Assembly: GCF_000150955.2 (NCBI RefSeq)
Contig: NC_011686.1
Location: 186,001 to 250,000 of the forward strand
Length of the DNA: 64,000 nt
Reading direction: 5' to 3'
Source: Phaeodactylum tricornutum CCAP 1055/1
Lineage: Eukaryota > Bacillariophyta > Bacillariophyceae > Surirellales > Neidiaceae
Below the pieces are notes generated by a model. That model saw only the letters and a list, made by a program, of their open reading frames with translations. It ran no database searches and was not told the origin of the DNA. Below, piece after piece: positions 48,990 to 57,755 of this stretch (position 1 is the stretch's first letter; every line of letters begins with the position of its first letter). The translations under genes were made by a program, and so were the position numbers.

Positions 48990-49532
48990 ATGGCAAACGG
49001 ACGAATCAGCACCGCAGCGTTGGCCTTGTTTGCTTTCTCAATCCGCTCCACAAGATCCTTTTCAATAAATCAAACTTCGTTGACTCGTAAAACCGCAGTC
49101 CACTGCCCTTTCCTTCTTCGTCCACGTTTACTTCATACTACTAGTACTGTACTCATGGCTACACCAAAGGCGGGAGTCGCCTCCCCCGAAGAGCTCAGCA
49201 ATTTTGTCGCCGCGGCAGGCGATAGCCTCGTCGTTATCGACACGCGCAATCCCGATGCCGAGGCGGAACCCGGTGATCAGAAATCCTTCGCTGTTTCGGG
49301 ACTGCCCTCCCAGACGCACCGCCCTCAAGCGATCAATTTGATCTGGGATCGCTCCTCGGATTCCATGCCCTTGCCTGATTTGGAGAAGGACACACCAATC
49401 ATTACTCACTGCGGAGGCGGGGGACGCGGACAGAAAGCCAAGGAATTTCTCGAGAAGAACGGCTTTACGACTGTCATAAATGGAGGCGGGCCAAAAGAAG
49501 CAGAATGTTGGAATGAGTTTGGAGGAAAATAA
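48990..49532 (+). CDS. Rhodanese-domain protein with organelle presequence
   Basis: The 180-residue product is read from the ATG at 48990; an in-frame ATG at 48921 would add 23 polar residues and hide the leader. The leader (ISTAALALFAFSIRSTRSFSINQ) has a hydrophobic stretch and a possible cleavage at RS/FS, compatible with plastid or mitochondrial import. A third ATG (MATPKAG, 49155) would give a cytosolic form. The rhodanese domain covers the C-terminal 110 residues: LVVIDTRNPDAE, AINLIWDRSS and the active loop ITHCGGGGRGQKA, with the catalytic Cys at about residue 141, then FTTVINGGGPKEAECW. The Gly-rich loop is typical of single-domain sulfurtransferases or thiol-phosphatase-like members. 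Sulfur transfer is likely; the partner is unknown. Confidence 0.82.
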   Translation: MANGRISTAALALFAFSIRSTRSFSINQTSLTRKTAVHCPFLLRPRLLHTTSTVLMATPKAGVASPEELSNFVAAAGDSLVVIDTRNPDAEAEPGDQKSFAVSGLPSQTHRPQAINLIWDRSSDSMPLPDLEKDTPIITHCGGGGRGQKAKEFLEKNGFTTVINGGGPKEAECWNEFGGK

Positions 49533-49640
49533 GAGTTGCTTGGAATCAACTCCAAATGCTTTGACAAAAACGATAGGCGCAGGTAAAATAAAGCCATTAT
49601 GTAATTACATGGGTAATATTCTGCGTGGGTGCAGATTAGC

Positions 49641-50456
49641 TCAAGCTAAGATTTGTTTGTATTGAAACGCGTACAAATCAAACGAGTTGTACATGGCAGC
49701 CATGAGCTCGGGCACATCACTGCCTAGATCGGTCATCGGGAATATTTGCTTCAGACTGTCCACCAAAGCCGAGAGACTGAAATGAATTCGAGCGTAGCTT
49801 CCTTCGGTACCAAACAGATGAGACCGCGGATGGGAGTCGATTAAAACGTACTCAGTTTCACTGCTGGGTGGCAAACATATCACGACGGACTCAGGTGTTT
49901 TTGTGATCAGAACACATGTCCAAAATCGCTCAGATTTACACTCCTGAAGCTGCACTGCAAAACCTAACGGATGCTGATCATCTCGAGATATAATTCCTTG
50001 GCGCACGCTCCCTATGAGCTCGAGACACTGAAACTCCCCTGAATCTAGAGCTTCTTCGGCCGACATGTGTTCGACCGTTCGATTCCGTGCGATCTTTAGA
50101 TAGGTTTGATTTCCTGCGAGAAGAGCACACTGTAGAAATTCAGGAGACAAATCAGAAATGTGGTTTGAGGAGCGCAAAAAGTGCAAGGCGTTGGTCATCG
50201 CTATGCATGTGCAAGACGACTGACCCGCCTCCAAGCTGTACTGACTCAGAGGACAATGGATGTTTCTAACTTCCGCGGAAGACACAGCTTCAAAACTTCC
50301 TGATGTCCCCGAAGCAGCAAAGCTGGGATGCCCATTCAAAAGAAAATTTGCGGAAGCTTCAACGTTTCCGCTGCACCATTCAAGTGCAGCTCGAGCCGCA
50401 CTGTGTTCAAAGCCCATCGCTTTCAGCAACGCAACCGCTTCATCTCGATGCTCCAT
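49641..50456 (-). CDS. UBA-domain protein with a putative papain-like cysteine peptidase region
   Basis: The 271-residue product is read from the ATG at 50456, which follows an in-frame GTG. Residues 5-43 form a UBA domain (EAVALLKAMGFEHSAARAAL, CSGNVEASANFLLNG), a ubiquitin-binding fold. The remaining 200 residues hold HCPLSQYSLEAGQSSCTCIAM near residue 68 and YVLIDSHPRSHLFG near 205. A Gln/Ser/Cys stretch before a helix and a later Asp-Ser-His-Pro-Arg are the layout of papain-fold deubiquitinases. A ubiquitin-related peptidase is therefore possible but unproven; I cannot name the family. It is tail-to-tail with the rhodanese gene. Confidence 0.65.
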   Translation of the reverse strand: MEHRDEAVALLKAMGFEHSAARAALEWCSGNVEASANFLLNGHPSFAASGTSGSFEAVSSAEVRNIHCPLSQYSLEAGQSSCTCIAMTNALHFLRSSNHISDLSPEFLQCALLAGNQTYLKIARNRTVEHMSAEEALDSGEFQCLELIGSVRQGIISRDDQHPLGFAVQLQECKSERFWTCVLITKTPESVVICLPPSSETEYVLIDSHPRSHLFGTEGSYARIHFSLSALVDSLKQIFPMTDLGSDVPELMAAMYNSFDLYAFQYKQILA

Positions 50457-51389
50457 CACGAGCGAGGCAATGCTGTCGAAAGGCCTAAGATTGGCTCAAA
50501 GTTTGACTTCAGAAGCCAGGATTCGATCGCCACTATCGGTGGTGTTGTTTTTTATCAAGCGAAAGGTAATCAAGGCAAGCGTCTTTACTTGTTCATCGTC
50601 AGTGGGAAAGGGAAGTACTTCAGCAGAGAAACAAATAAAAGCGAAAATCTGTCCTATACTGTTAGGTCTGTGCGGATGCCCGTAATCAACAACAATTCAT
50701 CTCTTCACACTGAGGTCGACATATTCGAAGAATGGGGGTCGTCAGCATTGACAGTGAGGCTAACAGTGAATCAGATGAACCGCACCGTTTTCGTGGTTTA
50801 CATCGTCCTGGCAGGGAATGACGGGATGTGAAACCGGAACAATGTCTGGGTCCGACGTACAATCCGAACTCGGAATATCCCTTCTATTTTTAGAAAGGAA
50901 TTTATTTCCAATTAACCTTTGCTCAGAATCCCGAAAGCGACAGTATTATTGTGGAAATGTTTCTTCAGGCAATGAGCCTTCGAGAACCCCAATGAAATGG
51001 ACTAGTGCAGCCGGATATTTATGCAATTTTCGAACGTGGATCCGTTCACGCAACGTCAGCATCCACAACGAACATTGTAGTTAGTGCATCTCCGACTTTC
51101 CAGCAAACACCGAAGCTTGCGACACTCGCATGGGAAACTGTTCTCTCGTAATTAGGTTTCGGAACCTAAAACACGATTTCGCTGAAGCCGCTGTCTTCCA
51201 GCTAGTTCTTACTTCAAAGAGTCGCTAACAGTCAATAGAACGGAGTGTTTCAATATTGGTCTACGAGATTCAATCTGGATAATTCCGGCTGCCATACATG
51301 ATAGAACGTTCACATCCGCTCTCCCTTACAGTGCAACATGAATTACTGTAAATAAAATTTCTACACCCACGTGGCTATATCCGTCTAGG
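50457..51389. other. Intergenic region between the UBA protein and the second HSF
   Basis: These 933 bp contain plus-strand open frames opposite the UBA gene start (50260-50831) that lack motifs. ACAGT-type sequences occur at 50656 (TACTGTTAGG), 50749 and 51224. No gene was recognised. Confidence 0.4.
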
Positions 51390-52409
51390 CTAATCCTCGT
51401 TTTCATCTCCTTGGGATCCATCCTCGTCGTCTTTATCATTCGACGATTTTGCGTTCTGAGGAGTGTTCACACCTTTAATTTTGTTGCGCTTCATCATTGT
51501 TGAAAGAATTGGCCGGCCTTGGACAAACAATTCGTGGTAGTAGGCTCCCTTATCGGGTCCTTCTGTGATGCGTTGAAAGTCGTAGAGATTCAGCTGCCGT
51601 TGGAAACTGGAAAAGCGGCTCATTCGAAAGTACTTTGGCATGATCAGCTTAACAAAATCGCGAGGCTTGTGGATCGAAAATGCTCGTCCGTGGGGTAGGA
51701 ATGAGGCAATGTCACCGCCGCCATCTTGTCTTTCGAGATCGGTTAGCATTTGATGTAGCTTTTGGGGAAATGTTCCAGTGCGGCCCTTTCGTCTTCGATC
51801 CGGAGGAAGAGGGAGGCTATGAGGGTCGTTCTCACAGGCAGCGGCAGATCGATTTTGTTCACCAGCAGAAAGGGCCGCCAGTGCCGCTTGTTGCGGTAGG
51901 TGCTGAGCAGGAGGTGGCGGTGGCGAAGCTTGCTGACCCTGGAGGAAATTGGCAAGAACCAGAGCCTCTCTTTGGCTTGATTCATAATTTCCACCAAATG
52001 CACTTCCGGTGAGAGATGAGAAGGGATTGCCTTGTCCGCCTCCGATGGCTTGGAGATCTTGTAGTTGTCGTTGTTGTTGAAGCAGGAGCAAGAGATTGTC
52101 TACACGGGGCGGAGGAGCAGTCGGGGGAAGGCCTCCGAGGGCTATCAGTTGCTGTAGAAGCTGAGCGTGTTGTTGATCTCCCAATTGTTGCTGTTGCAAC
52201 TGGTGCTGCTGCATTTGCTGCATTTGCAGCTGCTGCTTTAGGAGCGAGGTTAGGACAGCGTTCTGAGCGGACATGTTCACATTAGGACTGTTTGACCCGC
52301 CCATCTGCTGTTGACGTGGATATCCTCCAGATAGATCATTCGAAATATTAGGATTCTGAGCTCCAAGCAATGCAGCTAGCTCGCTTGCGTTAAGTTGGCT
52401 AATGTTCAT
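51390..52409 (-). CDS. Heat-shock-factor-type transcription factor with Q-rich N-terminus
   Basis: The 339-residue product starts at an ATG and has no intron in the domain. The first 200 residues are low-complexity, with a Gln-rich block (MQQMQQHQLQQQQLG), a second LLLLLQQQRQ stretch and a Pro run. The HSF DNA-binding domain is unusually C-terminal, at about 212-310: GTFPQKLHQMLTDLE, IASFLPHGRAFSIHKPRDF, PKYFRMSRFSSFQRQLNLYD and GAYYHELFVQGR. The recognition helix is intact. A short basic (MKRNKIKG) then acidic tail closes it. No HR-A/B heptads follow, so trimerisation, if any, must use another region. The reversed order of activation-like and DNA-binding regions sets it apart from the HSF at 23.6 kb. 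Confidence 0.9.
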   Translation of the reverse strand: MNISQLNASELAALLGAQNPNISNDLSGGYPRQQQMGGSNSPNVNMSAQNAVLTSLLKQQLQMQQMQQHQLQQQQLGDQQHAQLLQQLIALGGLPPTAPPPRVDNLLLLLQQQRQLQDLQAIGGGQGNPFSSLTGSAFGGNYESSQREALVLANFLQGQQASPPPPPAQHLPQQAALAALSAGEQNRSAAACENDPHSLPLPPDRRRKGRTGTFPQKLHQMLTDLERQDGGGDIASFLPHGRAFSIHKPRDFVKLIMPKYFRMSRFSSFQRQLNLYDFQRITEGPDKGAYYHELFVQGRPILSTMMKRNKIKGVNTPQNAKSSNDKDDEDGSQGDENED

Positions 52410-53587
52410 GGTTGTGTATGCATCACTGGAACGAGAAAACGAGTGCGGAAGGCGTTTCGGAAAGCAATGGTGCAGAACTTTCGATCTTTTCCATACGGTA
52501 GGAATTGCGAGCCCAATTTGCTAACCGTAAAGAACTGCTCTCGTTCCCGCATCCAGCGAACTTTTACAGCGGACCCCCCCCAATACTAGTATACACGCAC
52601 GCGAGCGAACAAGAATTTTGAAGTCCAGAAACAAAGCTGTTTTTTCTTCAAAATGACTAATTCCTGGAACTCTTGGGAACCTTTCAGCCGATGGATCCAG
52701 GGTCGATGAAGCGGTTGACATTCAAAAGGTGACTTCAACGGAACATAGGCACATACCAAAGACTCTTTATAAATATGAACAGGACATTCAACACCTTATT
52801 TGGTTTGAAAAGAAGAAACATTTGTCCACTGTTTCGGTCCCATGAGGAATGACACGCTGTTTCTCCGAAATGGGCACATCAAAATGCAAAAGTAAGATGC
52901 GCAACTATATGTATCAAATAGAATTTCATAAATCGGGACATTCCTGTAGAGGTGCCCTTTAATTCTACTTATCCATCAAATATTGTTCATCCCACGAAGA
53001 ACCCGCTGTGACAAGTACGAACTGACTGTGACTCACCAGCAGGCCAGGCCTCCTATGATGCGGTATTACCTTAAATAACCGCAAATAGCTTGTTTGCGGT
53101 GGATTATATATCTAACTTGCGGATATTTGTGGTATTTTGGTCCATAACACCGCATTTCAGGAGGCCTGCTCATCAATGACGATTACGCCTCTCGAAGAAA
53201 GCCAAACGATTCCTCTGTGTTAACAATAACATTTGAAAATCTACTCTGATTTTTCTCTAGTTAGCAGCTTTTCAATGGGATCAGATTGGTAACGGTGAGC
53301 TATGAGCTATAAGTGAAAGCTCCTTCATATGGAACTATACTCTTTTGCGTCTATTGCCTGGGTTTGGCTAGTCATGTGGGTCAAAGTTGCAATTCCTTAC
53401 CTATCTTTTCTGGACGTGGACTTTTCTGCTTGTACGGAAAGGCTTTTTTCAGGAATTCAGAGTGATCGATCTAGGAAGGGATTCTTCGGAATGCGTGGAA
53501 AACCAATAGTTTTATTATTAATCACCGACATACTTTTGCGTTCCTTGCCCAAATTTCAACATCCACCGCTTTGGCTTCGACCTTATT
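52410..53587. other. Intergenic region holding a MITE-like element
   Basis: No gene was recognised in these 1,178 bp. A 124-bp element with terminal inverted repeats lies at 53045-53168. A plus-strand frame at 53329-53631 runs into the Myb gene's 3' region and has no motif. Confidence 0.45.
53045..53168. mobile_element. MITE-like element with CAGGCCTCCT terminal inverted repeats
   Basis: The ends are CAGGCCTCCT (53045-53054) and its exact reverse complement AGGAGGCCTG (53159-53168). The similarity continues inward (ATGCGGTATTA against ATGCGGTGTTA), giving repeats of about 24 bp with about 20 matches. The 124-bp interior is AT-rich, has several GCGGT/ACCGC steps that would fold into a hairpin, and encodes nothing. 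A non-autonomous DNA transposon (MITE), perhaps hAT-like from the CAG ends, fits. I could not find a convincing target-site duplication, so the family is uncertain. Confidence 0.55.
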
Positions 53588-55325
53588 TCAGACTTCATTA
53601 TTCTTGTTCATCGTTCGCCAGCAATCCTTGATCTGGACGGAAGTGCGGTTGCGCAGGATGTCACCATACTCCTTCTTGATCTCCGCCCATTTCCCCACGC
53701 CGAACTTTTGGGACCCAACCTTGACGGCGTTCTTTTCCTCTTCGGCCCATTTGCGGCGAGCCTTAACCTTGCCTTGCTCGTCAAAGATACCGTCATCGGG
53801 AGGAGGGCCGGTGAAGCGGCGTGAGGGGCGACGAGTTCTTCGACGGGGCAACTCGCTGAGAGCCGCACGTTCTTTTTCGTCCTCTTCGTCGTCTTCATCC
53901 AACTCATCGTCAATTGCGAGGCGACGAACGCGTTTCGTGTCCTGTTCCTCGTCCTCGTCTTGGTTGTCCGCCGTACGTTTGCGGCCTTCCCCGGCCGCCT
54001 CGGCTGCCAAAGTGCGGCTTTCCTCCAAAGGATCTTCACCATGTCCTTCGCCGAGAGCTACACGGTTCTCGCGAAGGCGCTGAATGTCCTCGTCGTCCTC
54101 GTCTTCTTTTTTGATAGAGGGGACGGGACTGCGTTGTCCGCCGGTACTTTTGCTTGGAGTGCGTCGAGCCAAAGCGGGCGTAGAGGCGAGCAAGGCGAGA
54201 CCGCTTCTGGGAGGGATGCCGTAACGTAAACGAAACAGCATGGGATCATCGGAGCCGAACGTATCACAACTCCAACGGCGGAGGACGACCTCGATCTTAT
54301 TCTGCACGTAACTCAAGCTGCAAAGGGAGAACAGGAAAGGTAAGCAGTCGAAAGAAAGAAATGTGTACATGGATGCGATGGTTTTTGCCGGAATACGTAC
54401 TTGAATGGCTTCGAGTCCAAGATCTTGGCGAGGGCCGATATGTCTTCAAAAGTCTCGGTACCTTTGTTTTTCTTCGCGGGCTTCTTGGCAAAAAGGGTTT
54501 CGGCTACTTCCACACAGCGCTCGTTCTTGATCTCGCTGATGATCCTGACAACTTCAGCAACCTTTTTCTTATCCAGTTCCGGCTGACCTTCGTCTTTCTT
54601 CAAGATCTGCTCCTCGAGATCCCAACGAATAGGTGCAATAGCCTTGTTCACTTCGAGACACTGTATGAGTATTTGATACTTTTTGCCAAAACTGGCCATC
54701 TCCGCTCGTTCTTCGTCCATTTCGGGGTTCTCCGCCATGCTTTCGTCTTTTAGATTGAGGACGGCATCTTGACGTAAAAGGATATCACGAATATGTTCGA
54801 GATCATCTTGCAAGTCGGACCAGCGTTCCACGTCCCACTTTGCCAGGTTGTCGGGCGAAGTTACTCTGGGTGTGGTAGTCACCAAACCGAGCTCCTCGTC
54901 CTTGTCCGTCCCGTACGGCGGGGCTCCAACCGCGTTCACCAAAAGCTCCGCCAGGTAACGACGAAGGTAGAGACGACCAAAGTTACAGTTGCGCGCCGGG
55001 TGCAGGTCCCAAAAATACTAAAGAGATAGACCAGTGTTAGCGGATCTTACGCAGGCGACCGTCAGGTGTCGTTGGCACTTACAGTGAGAGTCTTCCAGCG
55101 CTCCGCACGCTTCTCACGATCGGAAAAGATCATTTCCACCTCGTACTCGATGACGTCCGTGAGTATTTCAAAGGCCCCGGGGTCCATTGAGGGTGCCGTA
55201 TGGGTGAGGACGGGAGCGGTTCCAAGCGTTTCCGGTTCCTCCACCGGCGGAGCCGCCAGGACAGCTTCGACTTCGGCTGCCGCTTCTTCAACCGGTTTGG
55301 GGGCTGCAGTCTTCTTTTTAGCCAT
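53588..55325 (-). CDS. Telobox-type Myb/SANT protein (three exons)
   Basis: Exons 55325-55083, 55017-54401 and 54317-53588 are joined by 65- and 83-bp GT-AG introns (GTAAGT...TTTAG and GTACGT...TGCAG), giving 529 residues in one frame. The junctions give KTLT/YFWDLHPARNCNF and SKPFN/LSYVQNKIEVV. An Ala/Pro/Glu-rich start precedes a helical region (about 50-310: GAFEILTDVIEYEVEMIF, GRLYLRRYLAELLVNA, ALAKILDSKPF). A long acidic/basic linker follows. The C-terminal Myb repeat at about 470-525 reads RRKWAEEEKNAVKVGSQKFG, VGKWAEIKKEYGDIL and RTSVQIKDCWRTM. The last motif corresponds to the telobox VDLKDKWR of TRF/TRB telomere-binding proteins. A telomere or promoter DNA-binding role is likely; whether the N-terminal helices are a TRFH domain is not settled. 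Confidence 0.82.
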
Positions 55326-56227
55326 TGTGTTGGAGAAAGAGACTGTCTTGACGAAGGACGGAGAGCAATGCTACTGTAGACGATTCACAAAATGTGAGAC
55401 GATGAACCCTATAGGACAAAAGGGGTAAACAACCCTTTCCAATGAACCGAATGGACGTTGTGCAGAGGGTTGTGTTTGCCTGACTGTGAGTTGTGGTTAT
55501 GGTTGCGGTTGGGGGCGTTGGGTTCGACGGCGATGCCCCCCGGTGGTTTTTCGCGTGCGTTGGGCGGAGCCAAAAACGTCGTTCCGATCCCGAAAAAAGG
55601 GCCAGGGCTGCGGCAATTGGTACGGACGGGATTGGTTTTGGAGACCCCCACCCTCGTCCCGCTTCCGTCAGCGGGGTTCGAGTTTTTTCGCATACAACCG
55701 GAGGAACGTTCTCGCTCGAAGATCGCAGAAGCCTGCGGAACCGGTGACGACGAACTCCTAGTGACCAAACGTAGGATTCCCAATTCTGATATTGCAGCTG
55801 AGAATGTAGCTGTCTCCTAACCATTTTTCCGTACTTCACTTACGGATACATATGTTTGGATGTGTGTCACACTGGTATGTTCCGTTCCTAATTTGTACAA
55901 ATTACATGTATTATATACAACTTATACTTCTCCAACGGATGATTTTTGAATACTTTATAGTTAACCACTTTGAGGTAGCGACTCTGAAGAATTTAGAAAA
56001 TATGGACTCATCCATATTTGATTGGCTATACACTTACAGCTATTTACGTAACCGGTCGAACGTATTGTCAAACTATATAGAGAAACAAACGTATAATCAA
56101 TATTGGTAAGCTTGAGGACCCATACTACGATATCTCGTACCGTACTCTGTCAACAATCTCTTCGAAATCATCAACAACTCCGTTAGACGAGAGACCGGAA
56201 TATCTTGCCTGCCTGGTTTTCACAAAC
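55326..56227. other. Region between Myb and sulfotransferase genes
   Basis: This 902-bp stretch is GC-rich at 55490-55760, where a small plus-strand ORF is possible, and AT-rich from 55840 to 56110. A TGACTGTGAG element lies at 55481-55490. Confidence 0.4.
55533..55820 (+). CDS. Possible small protein, 95 residues, unknown
   Basis: The ATG-led frame starts MPPGGFSRALGGAKN and continues with Pro/Leu-rich and then mixed sequence (LVLETPTLVPLPSAGFEFFR, ACGTGDDELLVTKRR). It is divergent from the Myb gene and sits 43 bp after a TGACTGTGAG element. Other frames through this GC-rich stretch are also open, including a 173-codon minus-strand frame, so openness alone is weak evidence. No domain is recognised. 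Confidence 0.3.
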   Translation: MPPGGFSRALGGAKNVVPIPKKGPGLRQLVRTGLVLETPTLVPLPSAGFEFFRIQPEERSRSKIAEACGTGDDELLVTKRRIPNSDIAAENVAVS

Positions 56228-57307
56228 ATGAGCAGGCGGGCCGGAACAAATGATTACATCCAAAGCCTACCAATCCCGCGGAGAACGGAGATAGCTCGAT
56301 TGGCACGGTTAGCAATTTATTCCTTGTGGGGCCTTGCCTATTTGGCAGTTAACCACTGGGGACTTCAGTTGAATCGTCAGCTCTATACCTTTGTCACGAC
56401 AAAGAAATCCTTATTGCCGTATGAGTCACTAACCAAGACAATGCGCAACATAATCATGGTCCACGATCAGGATGACAGCTTCTGTAGAGCTATCACCAAC
56501 CCGGGAGTCACTTCTTTGTCGCCATCTCCCCTAGAGTTTGTACATATTCCGAGAACCGGTGGGAAAACAATCGAAGCCCTCGGTAGTAGATACAACATAT
56601 CGTGGGGATGTTGCCATTGGATGAATTATTCACGGCTAGACCTACGGTGCCCGAGGCGTAAACACAGTAAACCAAATCATCCTCACTGGAACACATCGTA
56701 CTGGCACGTCCCTATTCGATACCACTCGACGGGGCTGAACGCATCCGATCCGACAGAAGAAACCTGGAAATGGTACGAAAGTAAAAGCCTTTTTGCGGTG
56801 GTCCGCGACCCTTTCCATCGGGCGGTCAGCCAATGGAACTTTGCGTGCAAACTCCCGTCGATGAATGTGGAAGCTGATCAATGCGGTAACGCCACGCTAA
56901 TGAACCAGAAGCTCTTGGAAATCGCTCGGTTGACTGAGAAGGCTGGCCCAGGTACCGTGAGTAGAGCGACGAAGCCGTCAAAAGAATATTTTTTAGCTGA
57001 TGGTCGATTTATCCCGCAGGTTGATTATGTTACCAATATTCCCCCGAACAAGCTCGGAGCTGCTCGACACAATCCAGAGCAAGTGTATATAATCCGGCAG
57101 GAGTCGTTTTTGGGAGATCTCTCGTGCTTGTTACAACGCTTCGGCCTAAAATGGCGACTCCCGGCCAGCAAGCGTGATAAGGAAGCAGGGCGATTGACAG
57201 TATCAAACTTGACTAGGAAGACGAGAGATGTCCTTGCTCACGTTTATGCTGAGGACTTCGACGTGTTCGGCTACGCGAAACAGATAGACAATAGGTCTCC
57301 AGTCTAG
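56228..57307 (+). CDS. Golgi carbohydrate sulfotransferase (sulfotransferase family 2-like)
   Basis: The 359-residue product starts at an ATG. A weakly hydrophobic helix at about residues 27-45 (LAIYSLWGLAYLAVNHWG) gives type II Golgi topology. The two PAPS-binding sites are present: the 5'-phosphosulfate loop FVHIPRTGGKT at about 104-114 and the 3'-phosphate motif VVRDPFHRAVSQ at about 191-202. Cysteines and N-glycosylation sequons (NYS, NTS, NAS, NAT) suggest a lumenal catalytic domain. Such enzymes transfer sulfate from PAPS to sugar hydroxyls; diatoms make sulfated extracellular polysaccharides, but the acceptor is unknown. Well supported by the two motifs. Confidence 0.87.
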   Translation: MSRRAGTNDYIQSLPIPRRTEIARLARLAIYSLWGLAYLAVNHWGLQLNRQLYTFVTTKKSLLPYESLTKTMRNIIMVHDQDDSFCRAITNPGVTSLSPSPLEFVHIPRTGGKTIEALGSRYNISWGCCHWMNYSRLDLRCPRRKHSKPNHPHWNTSYWHVPIRYHSTGLNASDPTEETWKWYESKSLFAVVRDPFHRAVSQWNFACKLPSMNVEADQCGNATLMNQKLLEIARLTEKAGPGTVSRATKPSKEYFLADGRFIPQVDYVTNIPPNKLGAARHNPEQVYIIRQESFLGDLSCLLQRFGLKWRLPASKRDKEAGRLTVSNLTRKTRDVLAHVYAEDFDVFGYAKQIDNRSPV

Positions 57308-57755
57308 ACTGAAAGCCGCCCACACCAGAGAAGGACTATTTGTAGGGAGCATTTTATGAGAGACTTCTTGCGCATAAAATAGACTTTCTTACTGTTAGTA
57401 CGTACTTATGCAGAAACCAGAAATGAACCAAACCGCACAACAATAATTTGTCCTAGTTCACTGTCAATTTGTGAGCTGACTTGTTGGCTTACTCGTGACC
57501 CACAAATATTCACAATTTTACAGTAAGCATGCAGTTGTAGCCGCATATCCGACAGACAAGTTCATGGAAATTCCGTTTCTGGTGTCGACTTCGTTGCGTC
57601 CTTCTTTGGACCAAGACCAAAGATCCTGTATGGGTTCTGTGAATCATCGTGGTTCTACTTATCTGTAGCGACTTTTATTCTTTGACACGAACAAACACAA
57701 TCCGGATTGGTAGATCTCTTAAAAACGATTCTTCTGGCTAACAAACGACGCCCCT
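57308..57755. other. Intergenic region with ACTGT/ACAGT elements
   Basis: These 448 bp between two plus-strand genes contain TTACTGTTAG at 57389-57398, TTCACTGTCAA near 57458 and TTTTACAGTAAG near 57517. No gene was recognised. Confidence 0.4.

Noticed and set aside
55318-55839. 173-codon minus-strand open frame upstream of the Myb gene
   Set aside because: It overlaps the Myb first exon, shows no domain and reflects the GC-rich composition of the stretch.
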